From positions 806,001 through 870,000 of the forward strand of contig NC_021846.1 of assembly GCF_000439435.1 (NCBI RefSeq): a stretch of 64,000 nt of DNA, in the 5' to 3' direction. Shown one piece after another: positions 45,938 through 59,820 of the stretch (position 1 is its first letter; every line of letters begins with the position of its first letter). The notes below the pieces were generated by a model. It saw only the letters and a list, made by a program, of their open reading frames with translations, did not search any database and had not been told where the DNA came from. Source of the stretch: Spiroplasma taiwanense CT-1. GTDB lineage: Bacteria > Bacillota_I > Bacilli_A > Mycoplasmatales > Mycoplasmataceae. Made by a program: the position numbers and the translations under genes.

Positions 45938-46858
45938 TCATAGTTTTGCACTATGAGATCTCCTATTTTCTTCTAATTCTTGACTACTTGGTAAAATAGG
46001 TTTTTTAATAACCAATTCAAAATATCTTTTTGCTTCAATTGAAATTGGTAATTTTTTTAAAAACTTATCTTCTTTTAAAATAGTTTTAGTTTTAAAAATA
46101 TCTTTAATTATTTTTTCTTCTAAAGAGTGAAAAGTAATTACTACTAGAACTCCATTTGGTTTTAATAATTCTAATGAATTACTTAAAGATTTTTTTAAAA
46201 CTTCAAGTTCATTATTTACATAAATTCTTAGAGCTTGAAAAACTTTTTTTGCTGGGTGTTTTTTTTGTTTAAGGACTTTTTGAGGAAGTGAATTTTTAAT
46301 TATTTCTACTAATTCAAAAGTTGTTTCAAGTTTCTTTTTTTTTCTGTATTCTATAATTTTTTTAGCAATATTATAGGAAAATTTTTCTTCTCCAAATTTA
46401 AAAAAAATATCCGCTAACTGCTTTTCTTCATAATTGTTTAAAACAAATTTCGCAGTTTTTATATTATTTTTCTGATCCATTCTCATATCCAACTCAGAAT
46501 TAAATCTATAACTAAATCCCCTATGTCCTTGATCAAATTGTGGACTAGAGACACCTAAATCATATAAAATTCCATTAACTTTTTCTACACTATTTAATGC
46601 TAATAGAACTTTTATATCCATAAAATTTCCCTCTAAAATAGTAAAATTACTTGATATTTTTTCAAGTTTTTTTCTACTTATTTCAATAGCTTCAGCATCT
46701 TGATCAATTGAAAAAAGATGACCATTTTCTATTTTTTTTAAAATCTCTGCACTATGACCACCTCGCCCAAGAGAGCAGTCAACATATATACCATTTTTAT
46801 CTATATTCAATAATTCAATTGATTCTTTTAATAAAACAGATTTATGCTCATGTTCCAT
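45938..46858 (-). CDS. rsmH: 16S rRNA m4C1402 methyltransferase RsmH (MraW)
   Basis: 306 aa SAM-dependent N4-methyltransferase modifying C1402 of 16S rRNA. The SAM site is YVDCSLGRGGHSAEIL (about 25-40), with FSIDQDAEAI after it, GILYDLGVSSPQFD, and FQALRIYVNNEL plus VITFHSLEEKIIK near the C-terminus. Length is normal. Its ATG overlaps the mraZ stop by one base (TAATG), the conserved arrangement at the head of the division cluster. Confidence 0.96.
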   Translation of the reverse strand: MEHEHKSVLLKESIELLNIDKNGIYVDCSLGRGGHSAEILKKIENGHLFSIDQDAEAIEISRKKLEKISSNFTILEGNFMDIKVLLALNSVEKVNGILYDLGVSSPQFDQGHRGFSYRFNSELDMRMDQKNNIKTAKFVLNNYEEKQLADIFFKFGEEKFSYNIAKKIIEYRKKKKLETTFELVEIIKNSLPQKVLKQKKHPAKKVFQALRIYVNNELEVLKKSLSNSLELLKPNGVLVVITFHSLEEKIIKDIFKTKTILKEDKFLKKLPISIEAKRYFELVIKKPILPSSQELEENRRSHSAKL

Positions 46859-47289
46859 TACTTAACTCCGCCCAATATTTCAGCTGCATCCACTAATTGA
46901 TTTTTAATCAATTTATTATATGCTTGATGTTTTTCCTTATCTCAAATTTCAATTCATTCACCAGCCCCAGTTATTTGAACTGTTTTTGAGATTCCAACTT
47001 CTTCTAATAGATTTGATGGCAGTTTAATTCTTCCTGAATTATCTATTGATAATTCATCAGTATTAGAAAAAATTGTACGAACTATAGTTCGTGTAGAAGA
47101 TAAAAGTTTATTTTGAGATTGTAATTCTTCATATCATTTTTTAAAAACTTCAGGAGTTCTCAATTCCAAACATTGCCCATCAATGCTTCTTGTTACATAA
47201 ATTAATTCTCCTAATTTATTACGTAATTTTGAAGGTATTGTAACTCTTAATTTATTGTCCAAATTATGTTCAAATGATCCAAATAACAT
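46858..47289 (-). CDS. mraZ: Transcriptional regulator MraZ
   Basis: 143 aa with two SpoVT/AbrB-like beta motifs: LDNKLRVTIPSKLRN (about 10-24) and IDNSGRIKLPSNLLEEVG (about 80-97). MraZ is a DNA-binding regulator of its own division cluster and forms ring-shaped oligomers. It is first in the mraZ-rsmH-ftsA-ftsZ-sepF series and has a GGGAGA ribosome binding site. The promoter region carries TGGGA boxes consistent with self-regulation. Confidence 0.95.
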
Positions 47290-47296
47290 ATTAATC

Positions 47297-47349
47297 TCCC
47301 ACTTTTTCCCACACTTCTACAATTATATACCACTTTTAAACATAATCAA
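47297..47349 (-). promoter_or_regulatory. mraZ promoter with MraZ-type boxes
   Basis: On the minus strand TTGATT (47344-47349), 16 bases, TATAAT (47322-47327). Downstream of the -10 are two TGGGA boxes (47307-47311 and 47297-47301) exactly 10 bases apart, as in known TGGGN-N5 MraZ operators. AAAGTGG, the form reported for mollicutes, occurs at 47299-47305 and 47330-47336. MraZ bound here would cover the transcription start. Confidence 0.75.
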
Positions 47350-47916
47350 GTATTTCATTAAAAATAGTCCCACAAAATAGAAAAAATGAACAAATTTTAA
47401 ACAAGTGAAGATAAATTTTGCATGCAAAAACAAGTGTAGAATTTATTTATAACAAAAAATTAAATATTAAGTAATTAATATCTGTTATACAAACCTATCA
47501 CAAATATGAAATATATTGTGCAATTAAAAAATAATATCAAAATTAATTCTAGTAATTGTGACGTTGTATAAAAAGATAAAGTCTAATAACTTTAAATTAA
47601 AAGAAAAAAAGAAAATTAAAATTTAAGAATTTTGTAAAAAACTATAGACTAAAAAAAGACGATAATATAATTGCAATAAATTTATCAAATACAACTTAAA
47701 ATAATCTTTATTTATCTACTGCTATTAACCTTAATAATTTTGCATAAAGTAAAGAAATATCAATGAGTAGAAATAGACATTGGATAATCAAGAAATTAAA
47801 TATTTTTTGTTGCTTAAAAGGGGAAATACTTAAATAACATTTAAAATCAAAATATAATATAGCAGAAATATATGCCCATATTAATTGATACAATAATAAA
47901 ATATAAAAAGATTAAA
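47350..47916. other. Gene-poor AT-rich stretch
   Basis: About 570 bases without a supportable gene between the mraZ promoter and a terminator. A 61-codon hydrophobic frame at 47708-47893 on the minus strand would need a TTG start and has no ribosome binding site, so it is not called. No repeats, tRNA or clear hairpins were seen inside. Confidence 0.4.
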
Positions 47917-47948
47917 ATAAAAAAACACCAGCTTATGCTAGTGTTTTT
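47917..47948 (-). terminator. Intrinsic terminator
   Basis: AAAACACCAGC and GCTAGTGTTTT pair with one mismatch around TTAT, with A/T runs at both sides. It closes the transcript of the unknown gene at 48.0-48.35 kb on the minus strand. Confidence 0.75.
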
Positions 47949-47997
47949 ATTAATCTTTATTAAAGTATAAAATTTATTTTTCCTACTTTATTTTTTT

Positions 47998-48354
47998 CTA
48001 ATGCACAATTTTAGATTCAATTGTTTTAATAGATTTGGCTAATTCTTCACCAAATATCTTTTCTGATTCTAAAACTCATTCAAGTGCAGTACTATTTTTT
48101 TCTTTTAATTTAAAAATTAAATATTTTGATAAAAATATTTTGTAGTATAAATAAAAAGCTTTTAATAAATCTGCACAAACAACAGGATTAGAATTGTTAA
48201 CAATTTCCCTAAATTTTTCCATGCTCACTTCACATTCTAAGATGCTAAAACCATTTTCTCTTAATGAATGAAAAACTGATAATGGAACAATGTAATTTGA
48301 AATTTGATTTACAAAATTTAAAATAATTTTCACCTCCAATAATATAATCGTCAT
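47998..48354 (-). CDS. Small protein of unknown function, possible AUU start
   Basis: 118 aa if begun at ATG 48354. However, a strong GGAGGTG ribosome binding site lies inside this frame at 48331-48337. It is followed by in-frame ATT ATT codons at 48322-48327, with no ATG, GTG or TTG at normal spacing. I therefore suspect initiation at AUU, giving about 109 aa (IILNFVNQISNYIVPLS…). The product is a helical protein with one Trp from TGA and no recognised domain. It lies downstream of the rpmF terminator and ends in its own terminator, so it is probably a separate unit. Confidence 0.65.
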
Positions 48355-48384
48355 ATATAAAAAAAATAAAAATTTTTTTAAAAT

Positions 48385-48413
48385 AAAAATACAACCTTAA
48401 AGGTTGTATTTTT
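48385..48413 (-). terminator. Intrinsic terminator after rpmF
   Basis: Perfect 14-base arms (48385-48398 and 48400-48413) with a T-run on the minus strand, 10 bases after the rpmF stop. Confidence 0.85.
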
Positions 48414-48422
48414 AAAAATTGA

Positions 48423-48599
48423 TTAATCAACTTTTTTTGCTTCTTTATTTTTATAATAACCACATTCACGACAAACTCTATGTGGTTTTATCATACTACC
48501 GCAATTTTGACATGGAATAATCGATGAACTCACTAATGATAAATGACTTCTTCTTTTATTTTTTGCAGCTTTACTGGTCTTTCTAAATGGTACAGCCAT
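48423..48599 (-). CDS. rpmF: 50S ribosomal protein L32
   Basis: 58 aa. The typical start MAVPFRKTSKAAKNKRRSH and a zinc ribbon, CQNC and CREC (about residues 30-48), are present. ATG 48599 is chosen; GTG 48608 lies on the GGAGGTG ribosome binding site. It follows the YceD gene by 14 bases, the conserved yceD-rpmF order, and ends at a strong terminator. Confidence 0.96.
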   Translation of the reverse strand: MAVPFRKTSKAAKNKRRSHLSLVSSSIIPCQNCGSMIKPHRVCRECGYYKNKEAKKVD

Positions 48600-48613
48600 A
48601 TTCTCCACCTCCG

Positions 48614-49114
48614 TTATTCTTTAAATTTAAAATCTTTAAGTTTTTCTCATCTTTGATTAATTTGATTCATTTGTTCTTGTTGGTATTCTTCTTCAGACAT
48701 AAGAATATAATCTTTACCGACAAATGAAATTTTACCATAATTAATGGTCAAATTCATAGGAATATTTAAAACAATTTGTTCCATTGTATAATCTAAAATA
48801 TTAAATTTTTCCCCAAAAACAACATTTGACTGATCATTATTTATATTTTCAAAATAATATTCATCAACTCATTCAAATTCTTGATTAATTAAATTAATTA
48901 AATTTCCATCACGTGCATCAATTGCTTCAATATCTGTTTGAATTTTTGCTTTTACAATTAAAGATTTAATAGAATCTCGATAATCAAAAGTGCCTCGAAC
49001 TTTTAGGTTTGAAATTTTTTTTATTAAATCATGATTATAGTTATAATTTAACGGTACTTCTATTTTTTTATCAAATTTTATGTGTTTTTTAAATATAATT
49101 TCTTTTTTAAGCAT
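48614..49114 (-). CDS. YceD/DUF177 family protein
   Basis: 166 aa. YceD-type proteins nearly always precede rpmF and are linked to 23S rRNA accumulation in other organisms. The visible features are a beta-rich N-terminal half (KFDKKIEVPLNYNY, VRGTFDYRDSIKSLIVKAKI) and an acidic C-terminus (MSEEEYQQEQMNQINQRW). The four-cysteine set of some members is absent. ATG 49114 lies four bases after the pheT stop; an upstream TTG at 49132 overlaps pheT and is less likely. The assignment rests on position and length. Confidence 0.8.
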
Positions 49115-49118
49115 AAAA

Positions 49119-51527
49119 TTATCTAACCTCAATTTTTAATTTTTTAAAATTATCTAATAATTTTTCTCACTCTATTTGAACATCTTGGGTTGTTAATTGA
49201 TTTAACACATTATTAAATTCAAATGACACAGAAATAGATTTTGAATTTGTCTTTTTAAGTTCATCATCTTGATATATATCAATTAATTGGATATTTGTAA
49301 TAAATGAAACATTATTTGTAATTGATTTTATAATTTCATCATATTTTTGATTATTATCTAAAATAAATGAAACATCTCTTGCAGTTTTTTGAAATTTTGA
49401 AATTTCTTCTGCTCTAATAAATGAATTCATATTTTCTTGGAGTTTTGTTATATTTAATTCTAAAATGAAGGTTGAATCTAATTTTTGAGATTGTTCAAAT
49501 CTTGGATTTAATTTAAAAATATACCCAATTAATGTATTTTTAATAACTATTTTTGCATTAATAAAAGGATGCATATCACTATTTACATTTTCATATGTTT
49601 CAAATTTTATATCATTATCTTTTATATTGTAGTGGTTTAGTATTTCATCACAAATTCCTTTTAAGTATTGATAACTTGCTTTTATATCTAAATTATAACT
49701 TTTTTGCTTTAAAATATCACCACTAATTAAAACAGCTAAATGCCTTTCTCTTAAATTTTTTAAATTATATATATCTGCAAATTCATATAATTTTAAATTT
49801 CTATTTCCTCTTGAGTAATTCAAAGAAGCCGTCTCTATTATTGATGATGCCAGACTCAATCTGTAAACTTCTCTTAATTTACTTAAAGGAGACATTAATT
49901 TAATTGAATATGTAATATTAAATAAATTTCATCTTTCCATTAATTCATTTGAAATTAATGAGTAACTTTTAATATTATTAAATCCCAGACCTACTAAAAA
50001 ATTTTCAATTTGATATTGTAAATTTAAATTTAGATTTTTATTTTTATAGTTTGAAACAATAACTGGGGGGACTGATTTGATATTATCATATCCATAAATT
50101 CTTGAAATTTCTTCCACTATATCTGCAGAATGATTAATATCTCTTCTATATTGATCTACTTCAAAATGAAGCTTACCATTTTTTTCTGTTACTTTAAAAT
50201 CCAAAGTTTTAAACAGTTTTATAATTTCTTTTGTTGTTAATTCAATTCCAATTAATTTATTTATATATTCAAGTTCAACTTCAATTAATGTTTGTTTTTC
50301 ATCTATTTCTTTGAAAATTTCCATTTTACTATTTGATTCATAAATATTGTATTGATCTAATCAATACAATACTCTATTTTCTGCAAGATTATAAAGTCTT
50401 GAGCTAATTGGTTTCATATAACGTTGTAAATCAATAGAGGATATATTAAATTCTTTTTGTTGTTTTCTCATAAAAATAGGATCTAAAGATAAATAAATAA
50501 TCATTATTTCTTCTGATTTAGCTGTTGGTAAAAAATCTAAATTAAAATCTACACCTAAGGTTGAAATTATTTCATTTTCACACATTAGTTGTAAATTAGT
50601 TTGATGAGTTTCAGTTTTATTATTCCTAATTTCCAATTGAGCTGTTAATTTTTTTGGGTCTAGAAAAATAATAGGTTGCCCTGTTTCAATAGCAATTACA
50701 TTTGCTAAATCTAATCAAAAATTATGAGTAGTTTTTACATTGTTAAATTTTAATCATATGTCATGATTAGAATATATTTCATTTTTAATTTGTTCAATAC
50801 TTAAAATTTTCTTTTTTAAGACTATTTGTGAAGCAATTGTTTTTACATATTTTTCAATTGATTTCTCACATTTTATTGAAACTGGTAATGATAATTCATT
50901 TTGCTTATGTTTATAATTCTTTGTTAAATCCGATATATCTTTATTAAAGTAATTTGCTATTTCTTTAACCAATTGTAAAGCTGCTAAAGCATCACTTCTA
51001 TTTAAAGTTAAGTCTATTTCTCAAACTGCATCTAAAAAGCCAATTTCTTCTAATGCTGTCTCGCTACCAATTAATGAATATAAATCTTTTTTTGATTTGA
51101 TTGAATAAATTTGTTCTTTTTCTTTATCACTTAAAACCTTTACATTTATACCAATTTCTTCCAATGAACAAATCATTCCTTCTGAAATTTTGCCCTTAAT
51201 TTCTTTTTTTTCTAATTTCATTCCTGTTGAAATAGTTTTTCCGGGTTCTGCTAAAATTATATATTGACCTTCTTTAACATTACTTGCACCACAAACTATT
51301 GGAGATACAAGTTCTTCACCTTTATCAATAAAGCAAAAATTTAAATGTGTATTTTCAATTGGGCTAACATTTCCAACATGTGCAATTTTAAGTTTGTCAT
51401 TTAATTTTGAATAATCTTTAAATGAATCAACTTCAAAACCAAGAGAATTAAGTGCAATTGTTATTTGTTCATTTTCAATTCCCACTAAATCAATAAATTT
51501 ATTCAATCATTTTCTTGTAATATACAT
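49119..51527 (-). CDS. pheT: Phenylalanyl-tRNA synthetase beta subunit
   Basis: 802 aa. In order: an N-terminal EMAP/OB tRNA-binding-like domain (MYITRKWLNKF, HVGNVSPIENTHLNFCFID, VCGASNV), B3/B4 domain, B5 domain (IEVELEYINKLIGIE, FEVDQYRRDINHSADIVEEISRIYGYDNI), the catalytic-like domain (SPLSKLREVYRLSLASSI) and a C-terminal anticodon-binding-like domain (KFQKTARDVSFIL). Trp codons are TGA in several places. It starts 13 bases after pheS, with which it forms the alpha2beta2 enzyme. Confidence 0.96.
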
Positions 51528-51540
51528 ATTCTAATTACCT

Positions 51541-52587
51541 CTAATTTCCAAAAAACTTAAATTGTTCAAGAAATCTTATATCATTTTCATATAAATCTCT
51601 TATATTTTTTAAACCATATTTTAACATAGCTAAGCGTTCTATTCCTACTCCAAATGCTAGACCACTCACTTTATTTGAATCTAATCCATTTGCTTGTAAA
51701 ACCTCTGGTGCTAACATTCCTGAACCCAATATTTCAATAAATCCAGTAAATTTACAAATTGAACATCCTTTTCCATTACAATTCATACAACTTACATCAA
51801 CTTCTGCTGATGGTTCAGTAAATGGAAAAAAACTAGGTCTCATTCTAATAACTGTATCATTTGAAAATAATCTTTTACACATATATTCTAAAACTCATTT
51901 TAAATTTGCAAAACTCATTTTTTCACTTATTGCAAAAACATCCATTTGCATAAATTGATGTGAATGTGTTGCATCATCATCATCACGTCTATAAACATTA
52001 CCATAACTTAATGCAGCAACATTAATATTTTTTGAAATAGCAGCATTTGTTAACATTCTTGCTGTCATATTTGTAGCATGTGTTCTTAAAACAGTATTTT
52101 CATCTATATAAAAAGTATCTTGCATATCTCTTGCTGGGTGGCCTATTGGCATATTCAATTTTTGAAAACAATATTCATCCGTTTCAAATTCAGTTCCATC
52201 AACTATTTCATATCCTAATTCACTAAAAATTTTGGAAACTTCTTCAATAACTAAATTTAAAGGGTGTTTTGAACCTAATTTTAGATTAATACCTTTCATT
52301 GTTAAATCAATTTTTTCAGCTTTTAAAATAGATTTTAATTCATCTTGATTCAATTTTTCATAAATTATATTTAATTTTTCATTAATAGTTATTTTAACTT
52401 CATTTGCTTTTAAACCCGCAATTTTTCTTTCATCTGGAGAAAATGATTTCAAACTTTTCAGAACTTCCATTAATTTTGAATTTTTTCCAGTAAATTCTTT
52501 TTTTATTTCTTCTAAATCATTTTTTGAATTAATTTTATCTACTTTTTTATTAAACTCTATTAATATTTGATCAATTTTTTCTAACAT
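51541..52587 (-). CDS. pheS: Phenylalanyl-tRNA synthetase alpha subunit
   Basis: 348 aa. A coiled-coil N-terminus (1-90) precedes the class II core: motif 1 region [26 protein letters not shown], motif 2 [16 protein letters not shown], and motif 3 [27 protein letters not shown] / CSIC cysteine cluster lies near residues 270-285, as in other mollicute or Firmicute members. A TATAAT -10 candidate is at 52618-52623 on the minus strand. A ribosome binding site AAGGTG precedes the ATG. No T-box is visible upstream. Confidence 0.96.
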
Positions 52588-52623
52588 AATGCACCTTTTC
52601 TAATGTAAAGCATATTTATTATA

Positions 52624-53202
52624 CTAAATTATTGCTTTAATATAACACTCAGATATTTTAATTTTTGAGTTTTCAATATTTTTTTGCTCTTGAATAATGT
52701 TTTTTTCAAATTTTTTATTATAGTTTAAAGACTTTAATAAAATAAGATTATGTTTAATTAATTCAAATTTTAATATTTCAAGTTTTCACTCATAAAATAA
52801 ATCATTATCAAAATACTTTTCATTTTCAAAAATTGATTCATGAATTTTTTCAAAAAATAAGTAAGTAACTATTATATTATTAATAAATTTTTTAATACTA
52901 TTGTATATTGAGGATAATAAATTATCTAAAATAGTTATTTTATATTCAAAAAAATCTAAATTTTTGATTTTATTTAAATAATAATTAATTATATTTCTTA
53001 ATTCATGAATTTTTTCCTTAATATCATCTTCTTGTTTTTTATTATATTCAGTATTTAAGGCCTTTTTAAACATTTTTATAAAATTATTAGTATTTACTAT
53101 ATCTGTAAAATTAATAAATTCTCAATAAAAGTTAATTGAATTGTATTTTACTTTTAAAATTTTTTTACTGTATTTATTAATTAAATAATCTAAATTTTTC
53201 AT
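52624..53202 (-). CDS. Protein of unknown function
   Basis: 192 aa, Asn/Lys/Ile-rich and mostly helical, with one hydrophobic stretch (NNIIVTYLFFE) too short to be a sure membrane helix. TGA codes for Trp twice (INFYWEF and LFYEWKL). A GAGGAT ribosome binding site lies before ATG 53202. It lies between the 5S rRNA terminator and pheS. No domain is recognised. Composition is that of the surrounding genome. Confidence 0.7.
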
Positions 53203-53227
53203 TTTATATCCTCTTTAAAATTATAAA

Positions 53228-53257
53228 CAAAAACCTACCCTTTTATGAGTAGGTTTT
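53228..53257 (-). terminator. rRNA operon terminator
   Basis: AAAACCTAC and GTAGGTTTT pair around a 10-base loop, with a T-rich tail on the minus strand, just beyond the 5S rRNA. Confidence 0.85.
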
Positions 53258-53262
53258 GATTG

Positions 53263-53369
53263 AACTGGCAACTTCCTATTTTCGCATTATACTATCGTCG
53301 GCGTAGTTGATCTTAACTTCTGTGTTCGACATGGGAACAGGTGTGACCTCAACGCTATGATCACCAGAT
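53263..53369 (-). rRNA. rrf: 5S ribosomal RNA
   Basis: About 107 bases. The minus strand begins TCTGGTGATCATAGCG and contains the conserved ACCTGTTCCCATGTCGAACA and GTTAAG segments, ending in GCCAGTT. It is third in the 16S-23S-5S order. Ends are estimated from terminal pairing. Confidence 0.93.
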
Positions 53370-53410
53370 CTTTTTCTTTGAGAGAAAAGTTATTAAATAT
53401 AATAACTAAA

Positions 53411-53434
53411 TCGTTCTCTCAAAACTGAATATTA
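53411..53434 (+). repeat. 23S processing-stem half (3' side)
   Basis: Complementary to 56524-56547 at 21 of 24 positions. The pair brackets the 23S gene and can form the stem cut by RNase III. Confidence 0.78.
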
Positions 53435-53483
53435 AATGATTTATATATCTATACAAGCAATTATGTTTATAGGTTTCTTTCTT

Positions 53484-56390
<2,907 letters not shown>

Positions 56391-56523
56391 AAGAAAAACC
56401 TATTTGCATATATAGATAATCTATAAAATTAATGAAATTTTAGTTTTCTTAGTAATTGTTTTTAAGTTACTAAATACGTTTTCATATATGAAACGTAAGA
56501 AAAATAAAATGTCTATTTTCATC

Positions 56524-56547
56524 TAATATTCAGTTTTCAAAGAACGA
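56524..56547 (+). repeat. 23S processing-stem half (5' side)
   Basis: Partner of 53411-53434; the TAATATTCAGTTTT core is exact. Confidence 0.78.
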
Positions 56548-56597
56548 TTTTCTTTTCAGAAATTGTCTGGGCCAAAAGGCCCATAAAAAACAATCTC

Positions 56598-56614
56598 TGA
56601 AAACTAGATAGAAC
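56598..56614 (+). repeat. 16S processing-stem half (3' side)
   Basis: TGAAAACTAGATAGAAC, the exact 17-base complement of 58290-58306. The two halves flank the 16S gene. Confidence 0.82.
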
Positions 56615-56680
56615 TTAGATATAACCAAAAGCTGTTTTATATTTCACACAGCTTTTTCTCTAAATCTACGAATACTCCAT

Positions 56681-58206
<1,526 letters not shown>

Positions 58207-58289
58207 TAATGTGAAAATTTTGATTCTTGGCTATATCTCTATCTCAAAAAATTGAACTTGTATAAATTGTACAAATTAAATTGGTTGTT

Positions 58290-58306
58290 GTTCTATCTAG
58301 TTTTCA
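58290..58306 (+). repeat. 16S processing-stem half (5' side)
   Basis: Exact complement of 56598-56614, located in the 16S leader. Confidence 0.82.
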
Positions 58307-58343
58307 AAGATCGTTTCTTCACTCATAACGAGCGACATATAAT

Positions 58344-58372
58344 AATATATATGATTTATTTTCAATAATCAA
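58344..58372 (-). promoter_or_regulatory. rRNA operon promoter
   Basis: TTGATT (58367-58372), 17 bases, TATATT (58344-58349) on the minus strand, about 140 bases before the 16S gene. The rest of the leader (58207-58497) holds the 16S stem half, the promoter and AT-runs. Confidence 0.75.
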
Positions 58373-58461
58373 TACTTTTTCTGAAATTTTTTATTTTTTT
58401 TTATTTCAAAAAGCAGACTTATTGACAAGATTTATAATAGCATACTTTTTAAAAAAAAAAT

Positions 58462-58499
58462 AAAAAAAAGCAAAAATTTTAATTTTTTTTTGCTTTTTT
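58462..58499 (-). terminator. Terminator of the membrane protein gene
   Basis: AAAAAAGCAAAAA and TTTTTGCTTTTTT pair across a T-rich loop directly after the stop codon, followed by a long T-run on the minus strand. Confidence 0.78.
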
Positions 58500-59703
58500 A
58501 ATCATCTCAATCAATTGTTGGCATAAAATCTGACTTTTTTTCATTTACTGGATCTAAAATTTTATTCAAATCTACATCAATTGTTTTTGTTTTTTGTTTT
58601 TTTGTACTATTTGCTAAAGAATTTACTTTACTTTGATTTATTGGTAAAGCAATATTATTATTAATTAAATTTCTTTCTTTTTTTTTCATAGCCTCTCAAA
58701 TTTTGTCAGAATCACCAAGAAAAACTTTACCCTCATAATTACTATCATATTTTGGGACTTTTCTTTGAGAATTTACATTATTTTGATTTGCAACGACATT
58801 CCCAATTGGTTTTTGAAATTTTTCAGCTCTATATTGTGATCTTCTCGGAACAATTGTTTCTTTATATGGATCTTTTGGAACTAAAATTGGGGGTAAATCA
58901 TTTTCTTTTGGAATATTATTTGGAGATACTACATTACTAAAATTATTTTTACTAATTTCATCATTTTTTTGATTATTTGATAAATTATCAATAATTTCAA
59001 TTTTCTCACTAACTTCATCATTTAAAGACTTTAAATCTAATTCCTTTGTTTTTTGAGTCTCAACCTCATTAATAACAGAATTCATATGTTCTTCTTGAAA
59101 AACATTATTATTTAAATTATTTTTTAATTGTTCTAATTTATCAGCAATATTAAAAGTTTCTTCATTTGGAGTTGAAGTGAAATTTGGATTTATATTAAGT
59201 GCCCTTTGAATATTATTATTATTTTGTTCTGCTACAATTTCAGTTTGCAAATTAACTTTTCTATCTTTATCTTTTACTTTTTCTTCTATTTTATCTTTTG
59301 TTAATATTAATAAAAAACTTATTACTATTATCATAAAAACTATTGATAACCCAGATAATAAATAGTTTAAATATAATTTTTCAAAAATTATAGATAATTC
59401 TATACTGTTATTAAAAATAATAATTATAAAAACTAATGGATTAACTAAATTTAATAAAGCAATACCAACTGTAATAAACCATAACTTTTTAAATTTTTGA
59501 TTAATTACATGAAAAGTTGTTGTTAAAAGTAAAAACAAACAAAATAATATTGATAAAATTGGCAAAATGTTTAGCATTGAAAATTGCCAACCCCCAAAAA
59601 TAAAAACTATTGTTTCATTATGTAAGAAAAAAGATTGACCAAAAAATGAAAAAAGTCCTCCCATTAATATAAATAAAAAACTTAAAACTTTCATCATTTT
59701 CAT
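58498..59703 (-). CDS. Membrane protein with long disordered cytoplasmic tail
   Basis: 401 aa. Four or five membrane helices occupy residues 1-135 (VLSFLFILMGGLFSFFG, ILPILSILFCLFLLLTT, LWFITVGIALLNLV, YLLSGLSIVFMIIVIS). The remaining 260 residues are hydrophilic, Asn/Glu/Lys-rich and probably disordered (QTEIVAEQNNNNIQRAL). Near the end is a short conserved-looking patch, RRSQYRAEKFQKP, then KVFLGDSDKIWEAMKKKERN with Trp from TGA. I do not recognise a family. The topology suggests a scaffold or anchor with a cytoplasmic tail. It is transcribed toward the rRNA promoter and ends in its own terminator. Confidence 0.75.
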
Positions 59704-59798
59704 AAAACTTCCCCCATCTTATTTGCCCTACAATATATTACTATTTTAGCATAATTTTATTTATTACAAACCCTAAAAATTATTAATTATATATAAAT

Positions 59799-59820
59799 AA
59801 AAAAAGTCAATTGACTTTTT
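59799..59820 (-). terminator. Terminator after gapN
   Basis: AAAAAAGTCAA and TTGACTTTTT form a palindromic hairpin adjacent to the gapN stop, with a T-run on the minus strand. Confidence 0.78.

Larger units (their letters stand above)
56391..56680 (-). other. 16S-23S spacer without tRNA
   Basis: 290 bases holding the inner halves of both processing stems and a GGGCC-NNN-GGCCC hairpin (around 56570-56582). No tRNA gene is present, which is usual for Spiroplasma and relatives. Confidence 0.8.

Noticed and set aside
47708-47893. A 61-codon hydrophobic open frame on the minus strand
   Set aside because: It needs a TTG start, has no ribosome binding site, no promoter and no recognisable similarity.
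47350-47916. Replication origin
   Set aside because: AT-rich and gene-poor, but no DnaA box cluster and no dnaA or dnaN nearby.
56391-56680. tRNA genes in the 16S-23S spacer
   Set aside because: No cloverleaf or GTTCRA-type T-loop is visible; only stem halves and a short GC hairpin.
58418-58445. TTGACA and TATAAT close together on the plus strand
   Set aside because: Only about five bases separate them, too short for a promoter, and no plus-strand gene follows.
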